Shown here one piece after another: positions 22,383 to 30,817 of a stretch of 46,229 bases of DNA (positions are counted from its first letter, which is position 1; each line of letters begins with the position of its first letter). The DNA is from Pseudomonadota bacterium (GTDB lineage Bacteria > Pseudomonadota > Alphaproteobacteria > Rhizobiales > Tepidamorphaceae), in NCBI GenBank assembly GCA_023458595.1, contig JAEWYT010000156.1, positions 1 through 46,229 on the forward strand. The letters run 5' to 3'. The translations under genes and the position numbers were made by a program. The notes under the pieces are model-generated. The model did no database searches and was not told the DNA's origin. It saw only the letters and a list, made by a program, of their open reading frames with translations.

Positions 22383-23690
22383 ATGACGGATCACCAGGAA
22401 ATTCGCGACGATATTCTTCGTCGTGCCAGTGTCGGCGAGTTGTCCGACGAACAGGCCGAGGCGGAAGCCGCGCGGCACGGCATCGGAAAGCTGGCGAGCG
22501 AACCCGACCAGAAGGACTTTGACCCCGACACATTGACCCATTGGTCCATCGTTATGGCCGTTGCCTGGATTGCCTATCGCTCACCGGACGCGGTGCGAGA
22601 GTCCTGGGACAAATACTGCGCAGAATGCTGGGATTGGATATGGCGTCGATGGCGGATCGGATTCGATGGCGAAGTTCGCGAGGGCTGGCTCCTTGAACAG
22701 CGGTCCAAGCCGACCCTATTGGGACTTGCGATCGGCGAGGCGATAGACCGAGCCCGCGACAACCGCCCGCCGCCGACCATGCCCATCCGGGATGCGGAAG
22801 CCGCGCTTTGGACGGCACTTCGCGACGACGTTTTTTCCGCGAGCGGCATCGACACAAAGACCGGAAGACGCGTCGCCATTCCGGCGATCGACTGGCACGA
22901 GCTGGTCGCGGTGGAAGGTCGCGGTGAAGTAGACGAAATCCGTTACGGCCCGATCGGACCTGGCTATCGAGACGTATTGGTTCCGTCGAAAGCCGTTCGA
23001 AGCTCGTGGCCAGCACCGCGAGAAAGGCAATATGAACTCCCGGCGACGATGCCACCGGACGGCGACGGATACATGCCGCTCTACTGCGCTGCTCAATGGA
23101 TCGCGACCAAGGGCGGCACTGCCGATTTCGACCCGGAGGATGCGGCGACTTGGCAGACCGCATACGCGGCGCTGCTAGGAGCCATCGCATCCGATGCGGT
23201 GCGCGTCGTGGGCACATCTGGCGGTTCGCGGGAACCGGTTCCCGGCTACCATTTCGCGGGCTGTGAAATCTGCTACCCGTTCGGGGATCATCCCTTCGAA
23301 TTGCTGTTCAGCGAGCACCTGTACCTTCGCTCCTATCCATATATCGACGATGAGCACTGGCGCGGTGGTTTTGACGACGCATTGATGAACCGATGGCGAG
23401 AGCGATGGTCCCGCTTGATGGTCGCCAAGAGCGACGTCCGCGAGCGATGGCCATTCGATCTTGCAATGCTCGGCAGGACCGGAGCGCCGGGGCGGCCGAC
23501 GTCCATGCACCTCATCTTCGACGAATTGGAACGTCGCGCGGACCGAGGAACGATCGAACGCGGGGTCGGGAAAGAGGCGAGGGCATTGGTCGCTTGGCTC
23601 ACTTCCGAGCACCCAATGCAACCACGCCCGAAGCCGAAGACCGTCGAAAACCAAATCCGGATTCGATATCGAGAATTGCACCCGAAATAA
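22383..23690 (+). CDS. Conserved island protein of unknown function, upstream of integrase cassette
   Basis: Encodes 435 residues from ATG 22383, with GGAGG about ten bases upstream; the frame is open to 22290. No catalytic motif is recognised. Visible features are an acidic N-terminal region, a Trp-rich stretch ('WDKYCAECWDWIWRRWRIGF') and a C-terminal helical segment 'RPTSMHLIFDELERRADRGT' then 'KEARALVAWLTSEHPMQPRP' and 'KPKTVENQIRIRYRELHP'. I recall this C-terminal pattern from proteins next to phage-type integrases in Rhizobiales, where it may be DNA-binding, but no family name is claimed. It probably heads the rightward cassette with the two HTH genes and the integrase. Confidence 0.75.
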   Translation: MTDHQEIRDDILRRASVGELSDEQAEAEAARHGIGKLASEPDQKDFDPDTLTHWSIVMAVAWIAYRSPDAVRESWDKYCAECWDWIWRRWRIGFDGEVREGWLLEQRSKPTLLGLAIGEAIDRARDNRPPPTMPIRDAEAALWTALRDDVFSASGIDTKTGRRVAIPAIDWHELVAVEGRGEVDEIRYGPIGPGYRDVLVPSKAVRSSWPAPRERQYELPATMPPDGDGYMPLYCAAQWIATKGGTADFDPEDAATWQTAYAALLGAIASDAVRVVGTSGGSREPVPGYHFAGCEICYPFGDHPFELLFSEHLYLRSYPYIDDEHWRGGFDDALMNRWRERWSRLMVAKSDVRERWPFDLAMLGRTGAPGRPTSMHLIFDELERRADRGTIERGVGKEARALVAWLTSEHPMQPRPKPKTVENQIRIRYRELHPK

Positions 23691-23693
23691 TCG

Positions 23694-23724
23694 TTCGGGG
23701 ACAATTTCGGGGGACTTTTTCGGG
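23694..23724 (+). repeat. Three TTCGGGG-type direct repeats before the AlpA-like gene
   Basis: TTCGGGGAC (23694-23702), TTCGGGGGAC (23706-23715) and TTCGGG (23719-23724) recur every 12-13 bases just after the stop of the preceding gene. They are candidate binding iterons for an excisionase or regulator controlling the integration genes. Confidence 0.4.
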
Positions 23725-23791
23725 TATCTCCGAGTTGCGATGACACGACGCCAGAAGCTGCCGGAATGCCCCGGCGGCACGGAGTCGATAA

Positions 23792-24028
23792 ATGTCAGAC
23801 GAAACCGCTATCCCGAAATATTTCCGCCGCGCCGACGCCGCGCGTTATGTCCGCCAGACCTGGGGGATACCCTGCTCGGCGAAATGGCTGGCCAAGCTCG
23901 CCGTCACCGGCGGTGGACCAATCTTCCGCAAGGCAGGCCGTTTTCCGATCTACCTTCCCGCCGATCTCGACGCCTGGGCTGAAGCTCGCATCGGCGAGCC
24001 GCGTCGCTCGACGTCTGTCCCGGCATAG
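23792..24028 (+). CDS. AlpA/excisionase-like helix-turn-helix protein
   Basis: Encodes 78 residues: 'FRRADAARYVRQTWGIPCSA' and 'KWLAKLAVTGGGPIFRKAGR' form a MerR/AlpA-type winged HTH, followed by 'PIYLPADLDAWAEARIG', the wing and C-terminal helix usual in phage excisionases. Such proteins bind att or promoter DNA to steer excision and integrase expression. GGAG lies about ten bases before the ATG. Its place just upstream of an integrase supports a directionality-factor role. Confidence 0.75.
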   Translation: MSDETAIPKYFRRADAARYVRQTWGIPCSAKWLAKLAVTGGGPIFRKAGRFPIYLPADLDAWAEARIGEPRRSTSVPA

Positions 24029-24037
24029 GGTGGCGCG

Positions 24038-24526
24038 GTGCGGCGACGAAATCCCAACCCACGGCTGGCCAAGTCTCGGCGAACCTACAGCGTTGCCGAG
24101 ATCGCGGAACTTTATGGCTGCCACCGGGGCACTGTTCGCAATTGGCTCAATCGGGGCTTGGAGCCAATCGACAGCGGCCGGCCGACGCTGGTCCTGGGCA
24201 GGGTCCTGAATGAATTCCATCGGTCGCGCCGCGATGCCGCCAAGCGTCCGTGCGGACCCGCCGAAATCTACTGCGCGCCCTGCCATCAGCCGCGACGCCC
24301 GGCCGGCGATGTGGTCGATTGCATTCCGGTCAACGCGAAGGTCTGGAAGGTGTCCGGGCATTGCCCGGATTGCGGACGCGCCCTGTCGCAGCGAGTCGGA
24401 ACCATTAGGCTTGCGCAGTTCCGAGCATCCGTCGCCGTCCGCGATACGAAGCCACAAACACGATTAGAGAAGGCCAACGCCCCCAGCGTGTTTTGTGACT
24501 CCGAGAAGGAAGAATCGGACCGATGA
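24038..24526 (+). CDS. HTH and zinc-ribbon protein coupled to integrase
   Basis: Encodes 162 residues from a GTG, nine bases after the AlpA-like gene. Residues about 16-45 form an HTH ('YSVAEIAELYGCHRGTVRNW'). Two CxxC pairs, 'YCAPCHQ' and 'HCPDCGRAL', spaced by about 35 residues, make a zinc ribbon. The TGA overlaps the integrase ATG by four bases (ATGA), so both are translationally coupled. It is probably an accessory DNA-binding factor for recombination; no characterised homologue is known to me. Confidence 0.7.
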   Translation: MRRRNPNPRLAKSRRTYSVAEIAELYGCHRGTVRNWLNRGLEPIDSGRPTLVLGRVLNEFHRSRRDAAKRPCGPAEIYCAPCHQPRRPAGDVVDCIPVNAKVWKVSGHCPDCGRALSQRVGTIRLAQFRASVAVRDTKPQTRLEKANAPSVFCDSEKEESDR

Positions 24527-25617
24527 AAATCAATGCCCAAAACGAGCGGCTGAAGCGCCGGTACTACACCTATCTGAAGGAAGCCCGCCAGCTCGACGAA
24601 CAGTCGATCGATGCCGTCGCGATGGCAATAGACCGGTTTGAAGAGCAAACGAAGCGACGGGACTTTCGGGACTACCGTCCGGAACAGGCCGTGGCCTTCA
24701 AGCGCTATCTTGCCAAGCAGACGAATGCCCGCACCGGCGACAAGCTGAGCAAGGCGACGGTCTACGCAACGCTGACATACCTCAAGGACTTCTTCTTCTG
24801 GCTCGCCGGACAGCCCGGATTCAAGACGCGGTTCACTTATTCGGATTCCGACTATTTCAAGCTGTCGCTGAAGGACCGGACGGTCGCCAAGGCCGACCGC
24901 GAACAGCGCGTGCCGACCTTGGACGAAATCCGCGCGGCGCTTGCGGAGATGCCAACGGACACTCCCGTCGACAGGCGTAATCAAGCGCTCATGGCCTTCG
25001 CGATCCTTACGGGAGCCCGAGACAGCGCGATTGCTTCAACGCGGATCAAGCACATCGACTTTGTCGAACGCCGCGTGTTCCAGGACGGGCGCGACATGCA
25101 CACCAAATTCGCCAAGAGCTTCCCCACCTATTTCTTCCCGGTCGGCGACGACATCGAAGCGATCGTCCGGGATTGGGTGACCTACCTTCAGACCGAGGAG
25201 GGCTTCGGGGCGGACGATCCGCTGTTTCCGCCTGTGAAAGTCGGGGTCGGTGACGACGGCAACTTCCGGCAAGCCGGGTTTGATCGGACGTGCTGGTCAA
25301 ATGCGAGTCCGATCCGGGCCGTCTTCAAAGAGGCATTCGCGCGGGCGGGACTCCCCGTGTTCAACCCCCATTCGTTCCGCAAGACGCTCGTGCGTCTTGG
25401 GCTTGAGCTAGGGCTTGGCGAAGCGGGCTTGAAGGCATGGTCCCAGAACCTGGGCCATGACGGTGTGCTGACCACGCTGAAGAGCTACGGCGACATTCCC
25501 GCCCACCGGCAAAGGGATTTGATCCGAGCCGCAGCCTGCGCCAAGGACGATGACGCTGTCGCACTTAGGCTTGGCCGCGACGCGCTGCGTACCATGCGGG
25601 CATCGGGACTGGCGTAG
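24523..25617 (+). CDS. Tyrosine recombinase (integrase) of the island
   Basis: A 364-residue phage-type integrase. The N-terminal core-binding domain covers about 10-125 (SAM-like helices, 'LSKATVYATLTYLKDFFFWL'). Catalytic residues are Arg166 in 'LTGARDSAIAS', His283 and Arg286 in 'PHSFRKTLVRLG', His312 in 'NLGHDGVLTT' and Tyr322 in 'LKSYGDI'. A catalytic Lys near 195 is likely. It lies 115 bases from the 3' end of tRNA-Arg and points toward it, the usual layout for tRNA-targeted islands. Its frame is intact, so the island may still be excisable if both att sites exist. Confidence 0.93.
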   Translation: MKINAQNERLKRRYYTYLKEARQLDEQSIDAVAMAIDRFEEQTKRRDFRDYRPEQAVAFKRYLAKQTNARTGDKLSKATVYATLTYLKDFFFWLAGQPGFKTRFTYSDSDYFKLSLKDRTVAKADREQRVPTLDEIRAALAEMPTDTPVDRRNQALMAFAILTGARDSAIASTRIKHIDFVERRVFQDGRDMHTKFAKSFPTYFFPVGDDIEAIVRDWVTYLQTEEGFGADDPLFPPVKVGVGDDGNFRQAGFDRTCWSNASPIRAVFKEAFARAGLPVFNPHSFRKTLVRLGLELGLGEAGLKAWSQNLGHDGVLTTLKSYGDIPAHRQRDLIRAAACAKDDDAVALRLGRDALRTMRASGLA

Positions 25618-25646
25618 CGCCTGAAACTTCGCGAAATTACCGATGC

Positions 25647-25666
25647 GTGTTACCCCGGTGTTACCC
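25647..25666 (+). repeat. Tandem GTGTTACCC repeat between integrase and tRNA
   Basis: GTGTTACCC occurs at 25647-25655 and 25658-25666, an 11-base period (one helical turn), 67 bases from the tRNA 3' end. It may be a pair of integrase arm-type sites at the attachment region. Confidence 0.4.
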
Positions 25667-25732
25667 TGGAGCGAGACGTCATTTGGTGCGTCCGAAACGC
25701 TGACAATAAAATCAATTAAATCAGAGAGTTAT

Positions 25733-25809
<77 letters not shown>

Positions 25810-25906
25810 CTGGTGCCGAATGGGGCGGAACATAGTGTATCGATCCGGCCGCCGCAATCGCCGTAGGGGGATCGATCGGGGCGATGCACGAGCCTGTCGC
25901 GCGAAG

Positions 25907-26176
25907 CTAGCCGTTCACCGGGTCGTCGGGCTCGCCTGCCGCGCTTCTCAACGCCGAATTGCGGACGGCTTCGGCGAGATGGGAGGGGTCGCCGTTCCAT
26001 TCGCCGCACCAGTGGCTCTTGTCGGTCGTCGGGAACTTCTGGACGACCGTGCCTGTGTGCGGGTTCATGTAGATGCCTGGTGGAAAGCGGTGGCAATGGC
26101 CGACCGTGCCCGCGGTCGTGGTGTTGTCGTGCTGCCAGTAGATGCAGCGCGAGCAGAGCGGATGCAGGTGTCTCAT
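25907..26176 (-). CDS. Small conserved Cys/Trp-rich protein
   Basis: Encodes 89 residues from ATG 26176; an open stretch reaches 26290 but adds an unlikely leader. The pattern is 'LCSRCIYWQHD', then 'GHCHRFPPGIYMNPHTGTVV', 'FPTTDKSHWCGEWN': four Cys (CxxC ... C ... C) plus His suggests a small zinc- or iron-binding fold. I recall similar short proteins in alphaproteobacteria, without known function. It stands alone between tRNA-Arg and the kynureninase gene. Confidence 0.65.
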   Translation of the reverse strand: MRHLHPLCSRCIYWQHDNTTTAGTVGHCHRFPPGIYMNPHTGTVVQKFPTTDKSHWCGEWNGDPSHLAEAVRNSALRSAAGEPDDPVNG

Positions 26177-26258
26177 GCCGGTTCTCCGGTCTTCGTGGCC
26201 GTTGCGGCGAAGTATCCGGCATAACAATGAACAAATTACTTGGCTAAATGAACTGCGG

Positions 26259-27425
26259 TCACCCGAGGACGTCGGCGATCCGGGCGACATAGGCAGCCGC
26301 CCGGTCGGCGTCGTGATAGAGGCCGAAGCCGAGCCGCAGCCGGTCGCGCCGGTGGTCGACGACGACGTTCCCGGCCATCAGCCGGTCGTGGATCGGGCCG
26401 GCGTCGGGTACGCGGAACGTCAGGAAATGGCCGATCGCGTCGCGGCCTGGACGGCGCAGCATCGTGGCGGGATCGAGCCCGGCGACGGGCCGGTCGGCAA
26501 GTGCGGTCAGGAAGGCGTCCATGACGGCGAGCACATGGGCGTCGATATCCCCGACGGACAGGGAGAGGCCGTCCAGCCAGTCCATGACCGCGTTGAAGCG
26601 ATAGAGGCCGGAAGGATCGAAGGTCGCGCCGAGGAAGCGGCCACCGGAGGGGGCGTAGCCGACCTTGTCGGCAGATCGCGCGATCGCGCCGAAGGCCGCG
26701 TACCAGCCGGTGTCGCGCGGGCGCGGCGCATATCCGGGCGGACAGTGCATGAAGCAGGCGCCCTCGCCGGCCATGGCGTATTTGTAGCCGCCGGCCATGT
26801 AGAAGGCGCGGCCGGCGATGCCGCGGAGATCCGTCGGTTTCGCCATGAAGCCGTGATAGCCGTCGATGACGACGATCGTCTCGGCGTCCGGCACCGCGTC
26901 GACGATGCCGCGGAGATCCTCCACCACGAAGCCCGAATCGAAGAAGACCTGGCTCAGGAAGACGAGATCGAATCCGCCGATCGAGGCCGCCTGGCGGAAG
27001 CGCGCCTCGAAGGTCTCGAAGGGCTCGGCCGGAAGCCGCATCACCTCGATGAGGCCGTCCTCCTCGAGCCGGGCGGTCTGGCGCGTGAAGCTGTGGAACT
27101 CGGCGTCGGACGTCAGGATGCGGGGGCGGCGATCGTCCGGCAGGCAGGAGACGAGCCGGCGGACGAAGTCGAAGGTGTTCGGCGCAACCGCGACCGTGGT
27201 GGAATCTGGAAGGTTCAGGCGGCGGGCGACGTGGGCCTGGAAGGCCGGGATCACCTCGCCGAAAACCTTCTCCCACTTGCGATCGGCGAGCGCGACCGCG
27301 TCGGTCCAGGCCTGCATGTGCGCGGCTTCCGTCACGTCCGGCCAGGCGTGATGGCTGTGGGCGGCGAGATGCAGCCGGCCCGGATCGGCTCCGAGAAATC
27401 GCGAGAAATGCCCCGCGTAGCTCAT
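26259..27425 (-). CDS. kynU: Kynureninase-like PLP enzyme (class V aminotransferase fold)
   Basis: A 388-residue fold-type I PLP protein from ATG 27425. The PLP lysine is Lys215 in 'AGGYKYAMAGEGACFMHCPP', like the KY..GGPG motif of kynureninases; Asp188 and His191 in 'VVIDGYHGFMA' would contact the cofactor ring. 'HLAAHSHHAWPDVTEAA' near the start is also typical. Kynureninase splits kynurenine into anthranilate and alanine. It is 11 bases after the tryptophan 2,3-dioxygenase gene, which strongly supports this role over cysteine-desulfurase-like alternatives. The long frame upstream to 28034 is a shadow of that neighbour. Confidence 0.82.
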   Translation of the reverse strand: MSYAGHFSRFLGADPGRLHLAAHSHHAWPDVTEAAHMQAWTDAVALADRKWEKVFGEVIPAFQAHVARRLNLPDSTTVAVAPNTFDFVRRLVSCLPDDRRPRILTSDAEFHSFTRQTARLEEDGLIEVMRLPAEPFETFEARFRQAASIGGFDLVFLSQVFFDSGFVVEDLRGIVDAVPDAETIVVIDGYHGFMAKPTDLRGIAGRAFYMAGGYKYAMAGEGACFMHCPPGYAPRPRDTGWYAAFGAIARSADKVGYAPSGGRFLGATFDPSGLYRFNAVMDWLDGLSLSVGDIDAHVLAVMDAFLTALADRPVAGLDPATMLRRPGRDAIGHFLTFRVPDAGPIHDRLMAGNVVVDHRRDRLRLGFGLYHDADRAAAYVARIADVLG

Positions 27426-27436
27426 GGCCGCCGCCG

Positions 27437-28549
27437 TCAGGCCGATCGGGCGGCGCCGTCGCCGCCCGGCGCGTAGGCGAGCGACATCGCCCGGCGCACC
27501 TCCTCGGGGAGTTCCGGCCGCGCCCGGCTCGGCATCAGGAAGGTCGCGAGCGCGAACAGATCGGAGAAGATGCGGTGGCGCTCGACCGTCTTGTGCAGGT
27601 AGCTGTGGCCGGACGAGCCGCCGGTGCCGAGCTTGCGGCCGATCATGCGCTCCACCATCAGCGCGTGTCGGAAGCGCCAGGTGGTCAGCGTCTCGTCGAC
27701 GTCCATCAGCAGGCTCAGGAACCGGAACGGCACCTGCAGCGCCGGCTCGTCGCGATAGAGGTTGATGAACAGGGCGGCGAGTACGGCGCCGCGGCCCATG
27801 CGCCAGCCGGGCGCGGGTTGCTTCAGGTCCTCGGCGCTGCCGACGAACAGCGCGTCGAAGCGGTCGAGCTCCTGTTCGAGCGCCTTCGCCTGGGCGGCGC
27901 GCTGGGTGTCGGTCAGGGCGGCGCTCTTGCGGGCGTAGGCGATGTCGGCGCGCACGGCCTCGGCGACGGCCGAGCGGTAGGCCTCGCGAAAGCGCCAGCC
28001 CGCCGTCTCCATGAAGGGTACGCGGCCCAGCCATTTCTCGACGAGATCGAACAGGCTCGCGCCCTTCTCCTGCTTCAGGATGCGCTGCTGCTCGGGAACC
28101 GTCAGCCGCTTCTCGAAGGGCTGGTCCTCGAAGGCGTGCCGGTCCTCGCGGCGTAGTCCGAGCCGCACCTCGACCTCACGGAACTGGGCACTCTGGAAGC
28201 CGGAAGCCGGGTAGAGCAGGTCGCGGAAATCGAGGAAGTCGAGGGGTGTCATCGTCTCCAGGAGATCGACCTGGCGCACGCCGAGCTTGAGCACCTCGAC
28301 GATCCGGGCGAGCCCGTTGGCGGCGGCGGCCACGTTGCGGTCGTCGACCCAGTCGCCGGCGAATATGCCGTCGATCTGGTCGATCTCGAACAGGATCTGC
28401 TTGAACCACAACTCGTAGACCTGATGGACGATGATGAAGAGCATCTCGTCATGCGCCGGCCGGCCGGCGGCGGCGCTCTCGGGCGCCTGCGCCTTCAGGA
28501 GCACGTCGAGCTTCAGGTAGTCGGCATAGGAAACGGGCTTATTGGCCAT
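27437..28549 (-). CDS. kynA: Tryptophan 2,3-dioxygenase
   Basis: A 370-residue haem dioxygenase that opens the tryptophan pyrrole ring to N-formylkynurenine. Signatures: 'DEMLFIIVHQVYELWFKQIL' with substrate-site His42, 'SGFQSAQFREVEVRLG', proximal haem ligand His295 in 'WRFRHALMVERMIG', and 'GTGGSSGHSYL' (308-318). The protein is longer than many bacterial TDOs (about 280) because of helical inserts, but all key motifs are present. It is the third gene of the regulator-amidase-TDO-kynureninase operon, 54 bases after the amidase. Confidence 0.94.
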   Translation of the reverse strand: MANKPVSYADYLKLDVLLKAQAPESAAAGRPAHDEMLFIIVHQVYELWFKQILFEIDQIDGIFAGDWVDDRNVAAAANGLARIVEVLKLGVRQVDLLETMTPLDFLDFRDLLYPASGFQSAQFREVEVRLGLRREDRHAFEDQPFEKRLTVPEQQRILKQEKGASLFDLVEKWLGRVPFMETAGWRFREAYRSAVAEAVRADIAYARKSAALTDTQRAAQAKALEQELDRFDALFVGSAEDLKQPAPGWRMGRGAVLAALFINLYRDEPALQVPFRFLSLLMDVDETLTTWRFRHALMVERMIGRKLGTGGSSGHSYLHKTVERHRIFSDLFALATFLMPSRARPELPEEVRRAMSLAYAPGGDGAARSA

Positions 28550-28603
28550 CGCAGGATCTCCCCCGGGTCGGCGCGACGCGCATCCGGCGCGACGGGCACC
28601 ATA

Positions 28604-30067
28604 TCAGGCGGTCCCGGCCGTCGTCGCCGGACGCCTTTTGAACCACGGCCTGATCGTCTCGAGCTGGGCGGCGAGCTGCAGAAGCGTCGCGTCGTCGCCG
28701 TAGCGGCCGGCGAACTGCACGCCGATCGGCAGGCCGTCCGCGCTCCAGGCGAGAGGCAGGCTGATCGCGGGCTGGCCGGTCGCGTTGAAGGGCCCCGAGA
28801 ACGGCGCGAGATCGAACAGGCGGCCGAGAAACACATCGACATCGGTTTCGTCCGTCGACAGCACCCCGAGCCGCGGCGGCGGCGTCGTCAGCGTCGGCGT
28901 CACCAGCACGTCGTAGGTCTCGAAAAAGGCGGCGAGACGACGGACCTCGCGATTGATCGCAGCCACCGCGCCGTAGAACATCGGCAGCGTCGTGGCGCGG
29001 CTGCGCGCGATCGCCGAATGCGTCTGCGGCTCGAGCTCGTCCTCCTCGATCGGCCTGCCGCGCTGCTGCGCCCACATGTCGACGAGCGGGGCGAGCCCGC
29101 CCATCAGCACGCGGAAGGTCGCGTCGAGCAGCGCCCTGTCGTCGAAATCGGGCTTCGCCTCGTCGACCTCGTGGCCGGCGTCGGCAAGCAGTTTCGCGGC
29201 GTCCCGGACGGCCGCGGCGCATTCCGCATCGACGGGCCGGCCGTCGAAACATGCGGCGAGACACCCGATGCGCAGCCGGCGCGGTGGCTCCTTGATCAGC
29301 TCGCCGAACGGCCGTGGCAGGCGTGGCGAGAAGAACGGCGCGCCGACGTCCGGGCCGGCGGTGATATCGAGGATCGCGGCGCAATCGCGCACCGTGCGGG
29401 AGACGGCGTGCTCGTGGCTGATGCCGAAGTTGCCGTCGCCGCGATGCGGGCCGTAGGGATTGAGGCCGCGCGTCGGCTTGAGACCGACGAGGTCGTTGGC
29501 GGAGGCGGGGATGCGGATCGAGCCGCCGGAGTCCGTCGCGTGCGCGGCCGGCAGCATGCCGCTCGCCACCGCCGCGCCGGCACCGCCGCTCGAGCCGCCG
29601 GCGATCCGCTCCGGGTTCCAGGGATTGCGGGTCGGCCCGTAGGCGCGCGGCTCGGTGGATGCGCTCAGGCCGAACTCGGGAGAGTTGGTGCGGCCGAGGA
29701 AGACGAAGCCGGCCCTGCGCAGGCGGGCGACGAGCGAGGAATCGAAGTCGAAGACCATGCCTCTGAAGAGGCGGCTTCCGTTGGTGAGCGGCATGCCCTT
29801 CACCGGCGCGTGCAGATCCTTGACGAGATACGGCACGCCATGGAAGGGCCCGCGCCGATCCGTCGTCGAACCGGCGCGCGCGGCGAGGTCGTCGAGCGCC
29901 TCGTCGTAGCATTTGTAGATGACGGCGTTGATCGCCGGGTTGAGCGCCTCGATGCGCGCGATTGCGGTTTCCACGACCTCGCGGGCGTCGACCCGTCCGG
30001 CCGCGACAAGCTCCGCCAGGCCGACGGCGTCGAGGTCTTCCCACTCCGATGTCGAGAGCATGCTCAT
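28604..30067 (-). CDS. Amidase-signature family hydrolase
   Basis: A 487-residue amidase with the Ser-cisSer-Lys triad: Lys83 in 'PYLVKDLHAPVKG', Ser159/160 in 'IAGGSSGGAGAAVASG' and nucleophile Ser183 in 'ATDSGGSIRIPAS'. Substrate is unknown. It lies in one operon between the XRE-cupin regulator (four-base overlap) and tryptophan 2,3-dioxygenase. The operon has no KynB-type or alpha/beta-hydrolase formamidase, so hydrolysis of N-formylkynurenine by this enzyme is an attractive but unproven idea. Indole-acetamide or other amides imported by the divergent TRAP system are alternatives. Confidence 0.88.
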   Translation of the reverse strand: MSMLSTSEWEDLDAVGLAELVAAGRVDAREVVETAIARIEALNPAINAVIYKCYDEALDDLAARAGSTTDRRGPFHGVPYLVKDLHAPVKGMPLTNGSRLFRGMVFDFDSSLVARLRRAGFVFLGRTNSPEFGLSASTEPRAYGPTRNPWNPERIAGGSSGGAGAAVASGMLPAAHATDSGGSIRIPASANDLVGLKPTRGLNPYGPHRGDGNFGISHEHAVSRTVRDCAAILDITAGPDVGAPFFSPRLPRPFGELIKEPPRRLRIGCLAACFDGRPVDAECAAAVRDAAKLLADAGHEVDEAKPDFDDRALLDATFRVLMGGLAPLVDMWAQQRGRPIEEDELEPQTHSAIARSRATTLPMFYGAVAAINREVRRLAAFFETYDVLVTPTLTTPPPRLGVLSTDETDVDVFLGRLFDLAPFSGPFNATGQPAISLPLAWSADGLPIGVQFAGRYGDDATLLQLAAQLETIRPWFKRRPATTAGTA

Positions 30068-30708
30068 TCCTCCTGCGCGCCCGAGGCGTTCATGCCGGCG
30101 GTGATGTTGAGGATCGTCGCGTCCTCGTCACCGACGGAGACGTAGGCGTGGCCCATGCCGGCATCGTAGTAGACGCTGTCGCCGGCCTCGAGCCGGATCG
30201 GCGCATAGAACTCCGAATGCAGTTCCACCGCGCCCGAAAGGACGAAGACGAGTTCCTCGCCGGGGTGGCGGATCAACTCGCCGAACTCGCCGATCGAACG
30301 AGCCTTCACGGTGACGAAGGTCGGGTCCATCTCCTTCAGCGTCAGGCCGGTCGCCAGCGGCTCGTACACGTAGACGCCGGTCGGGTGAAGCTTGCGGCCG
30401 TCGGACCGGGTCACGTCCAGACGCCCCGTGCGCATCGGACTGGTCTTCGGCCGGGGACCGTTGAGCAGCGTGGTCAGATCGATGTCGAGGCCGCGCGCCA
30501 GCTTCAGCAGCACGTCGTAGGTCGGCGACATGCGGCCCGTCTCGATCTTCGAGACGGTGGATACCGCGATGCCGGCCGCGTCGGCGACCTCCCGGAGCGT
30601 CCGGCCGGTGCTGCGCCGCAGCCGTCTCAGCTGGGCGCCGAACGCCTCGTCTCCATTCCCCGCATCGGTCGCCGGACCGGCCGGCATCCTCGGTTTCGAT
30701 GTCGGCAT
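30064..30708 (-). CDS. XRE-cupin transcriptional regulator
   Basis: A 214-residue two-domain regulator. An N-terminal HTH_3 domain ('LRRLRRSTGRTLREVADAAG', 'IAVSTVSKIETGRMSPTYDV') is followed by a C-terminal cupin ('HPGEELVFVLSGAVELHSEF', 'RLEAGDSVYYDAGMGHAYVS') that would sense a small molecule. The ATG at 30708 has GGGAGA seven bases upstream; the frame is open to 30846 across the divergent promoter. It leads the amidase-TDO-kynureninase operon and faces the TRAP operon, so it probably controls both. Confidence 0.88.
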   Translation of the reverse strand: MPTSKPRMPAGPATDAGNGDEAFGAQLRRLRRSTGRTLREVADAAGIAVSTVSKIETGRMSPTYDVLLKLARGLDIDLTTLLNGPRPKTSPMRTGRLDVTRSDGRKLHPTGVYVYEPLATGLTLKEMDPTFVTVKARSIGEFGELIRHPGEELVFVLSGAVELHSEFYAPIRLEAGDSVYYDAGMGHAYVSVGDEDATILNITAGMNASGAQEE

Positions 30709-30744
30709 CGATCGTCTCCCGAAACGCACCGACAGGATTAGCAT

Positions 30745-30784
30745 CGGAAAATTCCTTTGACAATTTTTTCCGTTCGGAAAATCC
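30745..30784. promoter_or_regulatory. Divergent promoter with CGGAAAA repeats and palindrome
   Basis: CGGAAAATTCC (30745-30755) and CGGAAAATCC (30775-30784) start exactly 30 bases apart; the second forms a palindrome TTTTCCG-TT-CGGAAAA (30766-30781). A TTGACA (30757-30762) lies between them. It sits between the XRE-cupin gene and the TRAP permease gene and is a good operator candidate for that regulator. Confidence 0.6.
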
Positions 30785-30817
30785 TGAGTATCGTGTCGAG
30801 GGGTGCAACGATCGTTC

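Larger units (their letters stand above)
13486..25732. mobile_element. Genomic island next to tRNA-Arg (defence genes, IS, integrase)
   Basis: Between alaS and the 3' end of tRNA-Arg(CCG), base composition drops (clearly near 13490-13930 and 15840-16700) and all genes are of accessory type: toxin remnant, IS, helicase remnant, HEPN protein, restriction-modification, and an integrase cassette facing the tRNA. No second copy of the tRNA 3' end was found near 13486, so the left boundary is inferred from composition and may have been remodelled by deletion. Confidence 0.65.
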
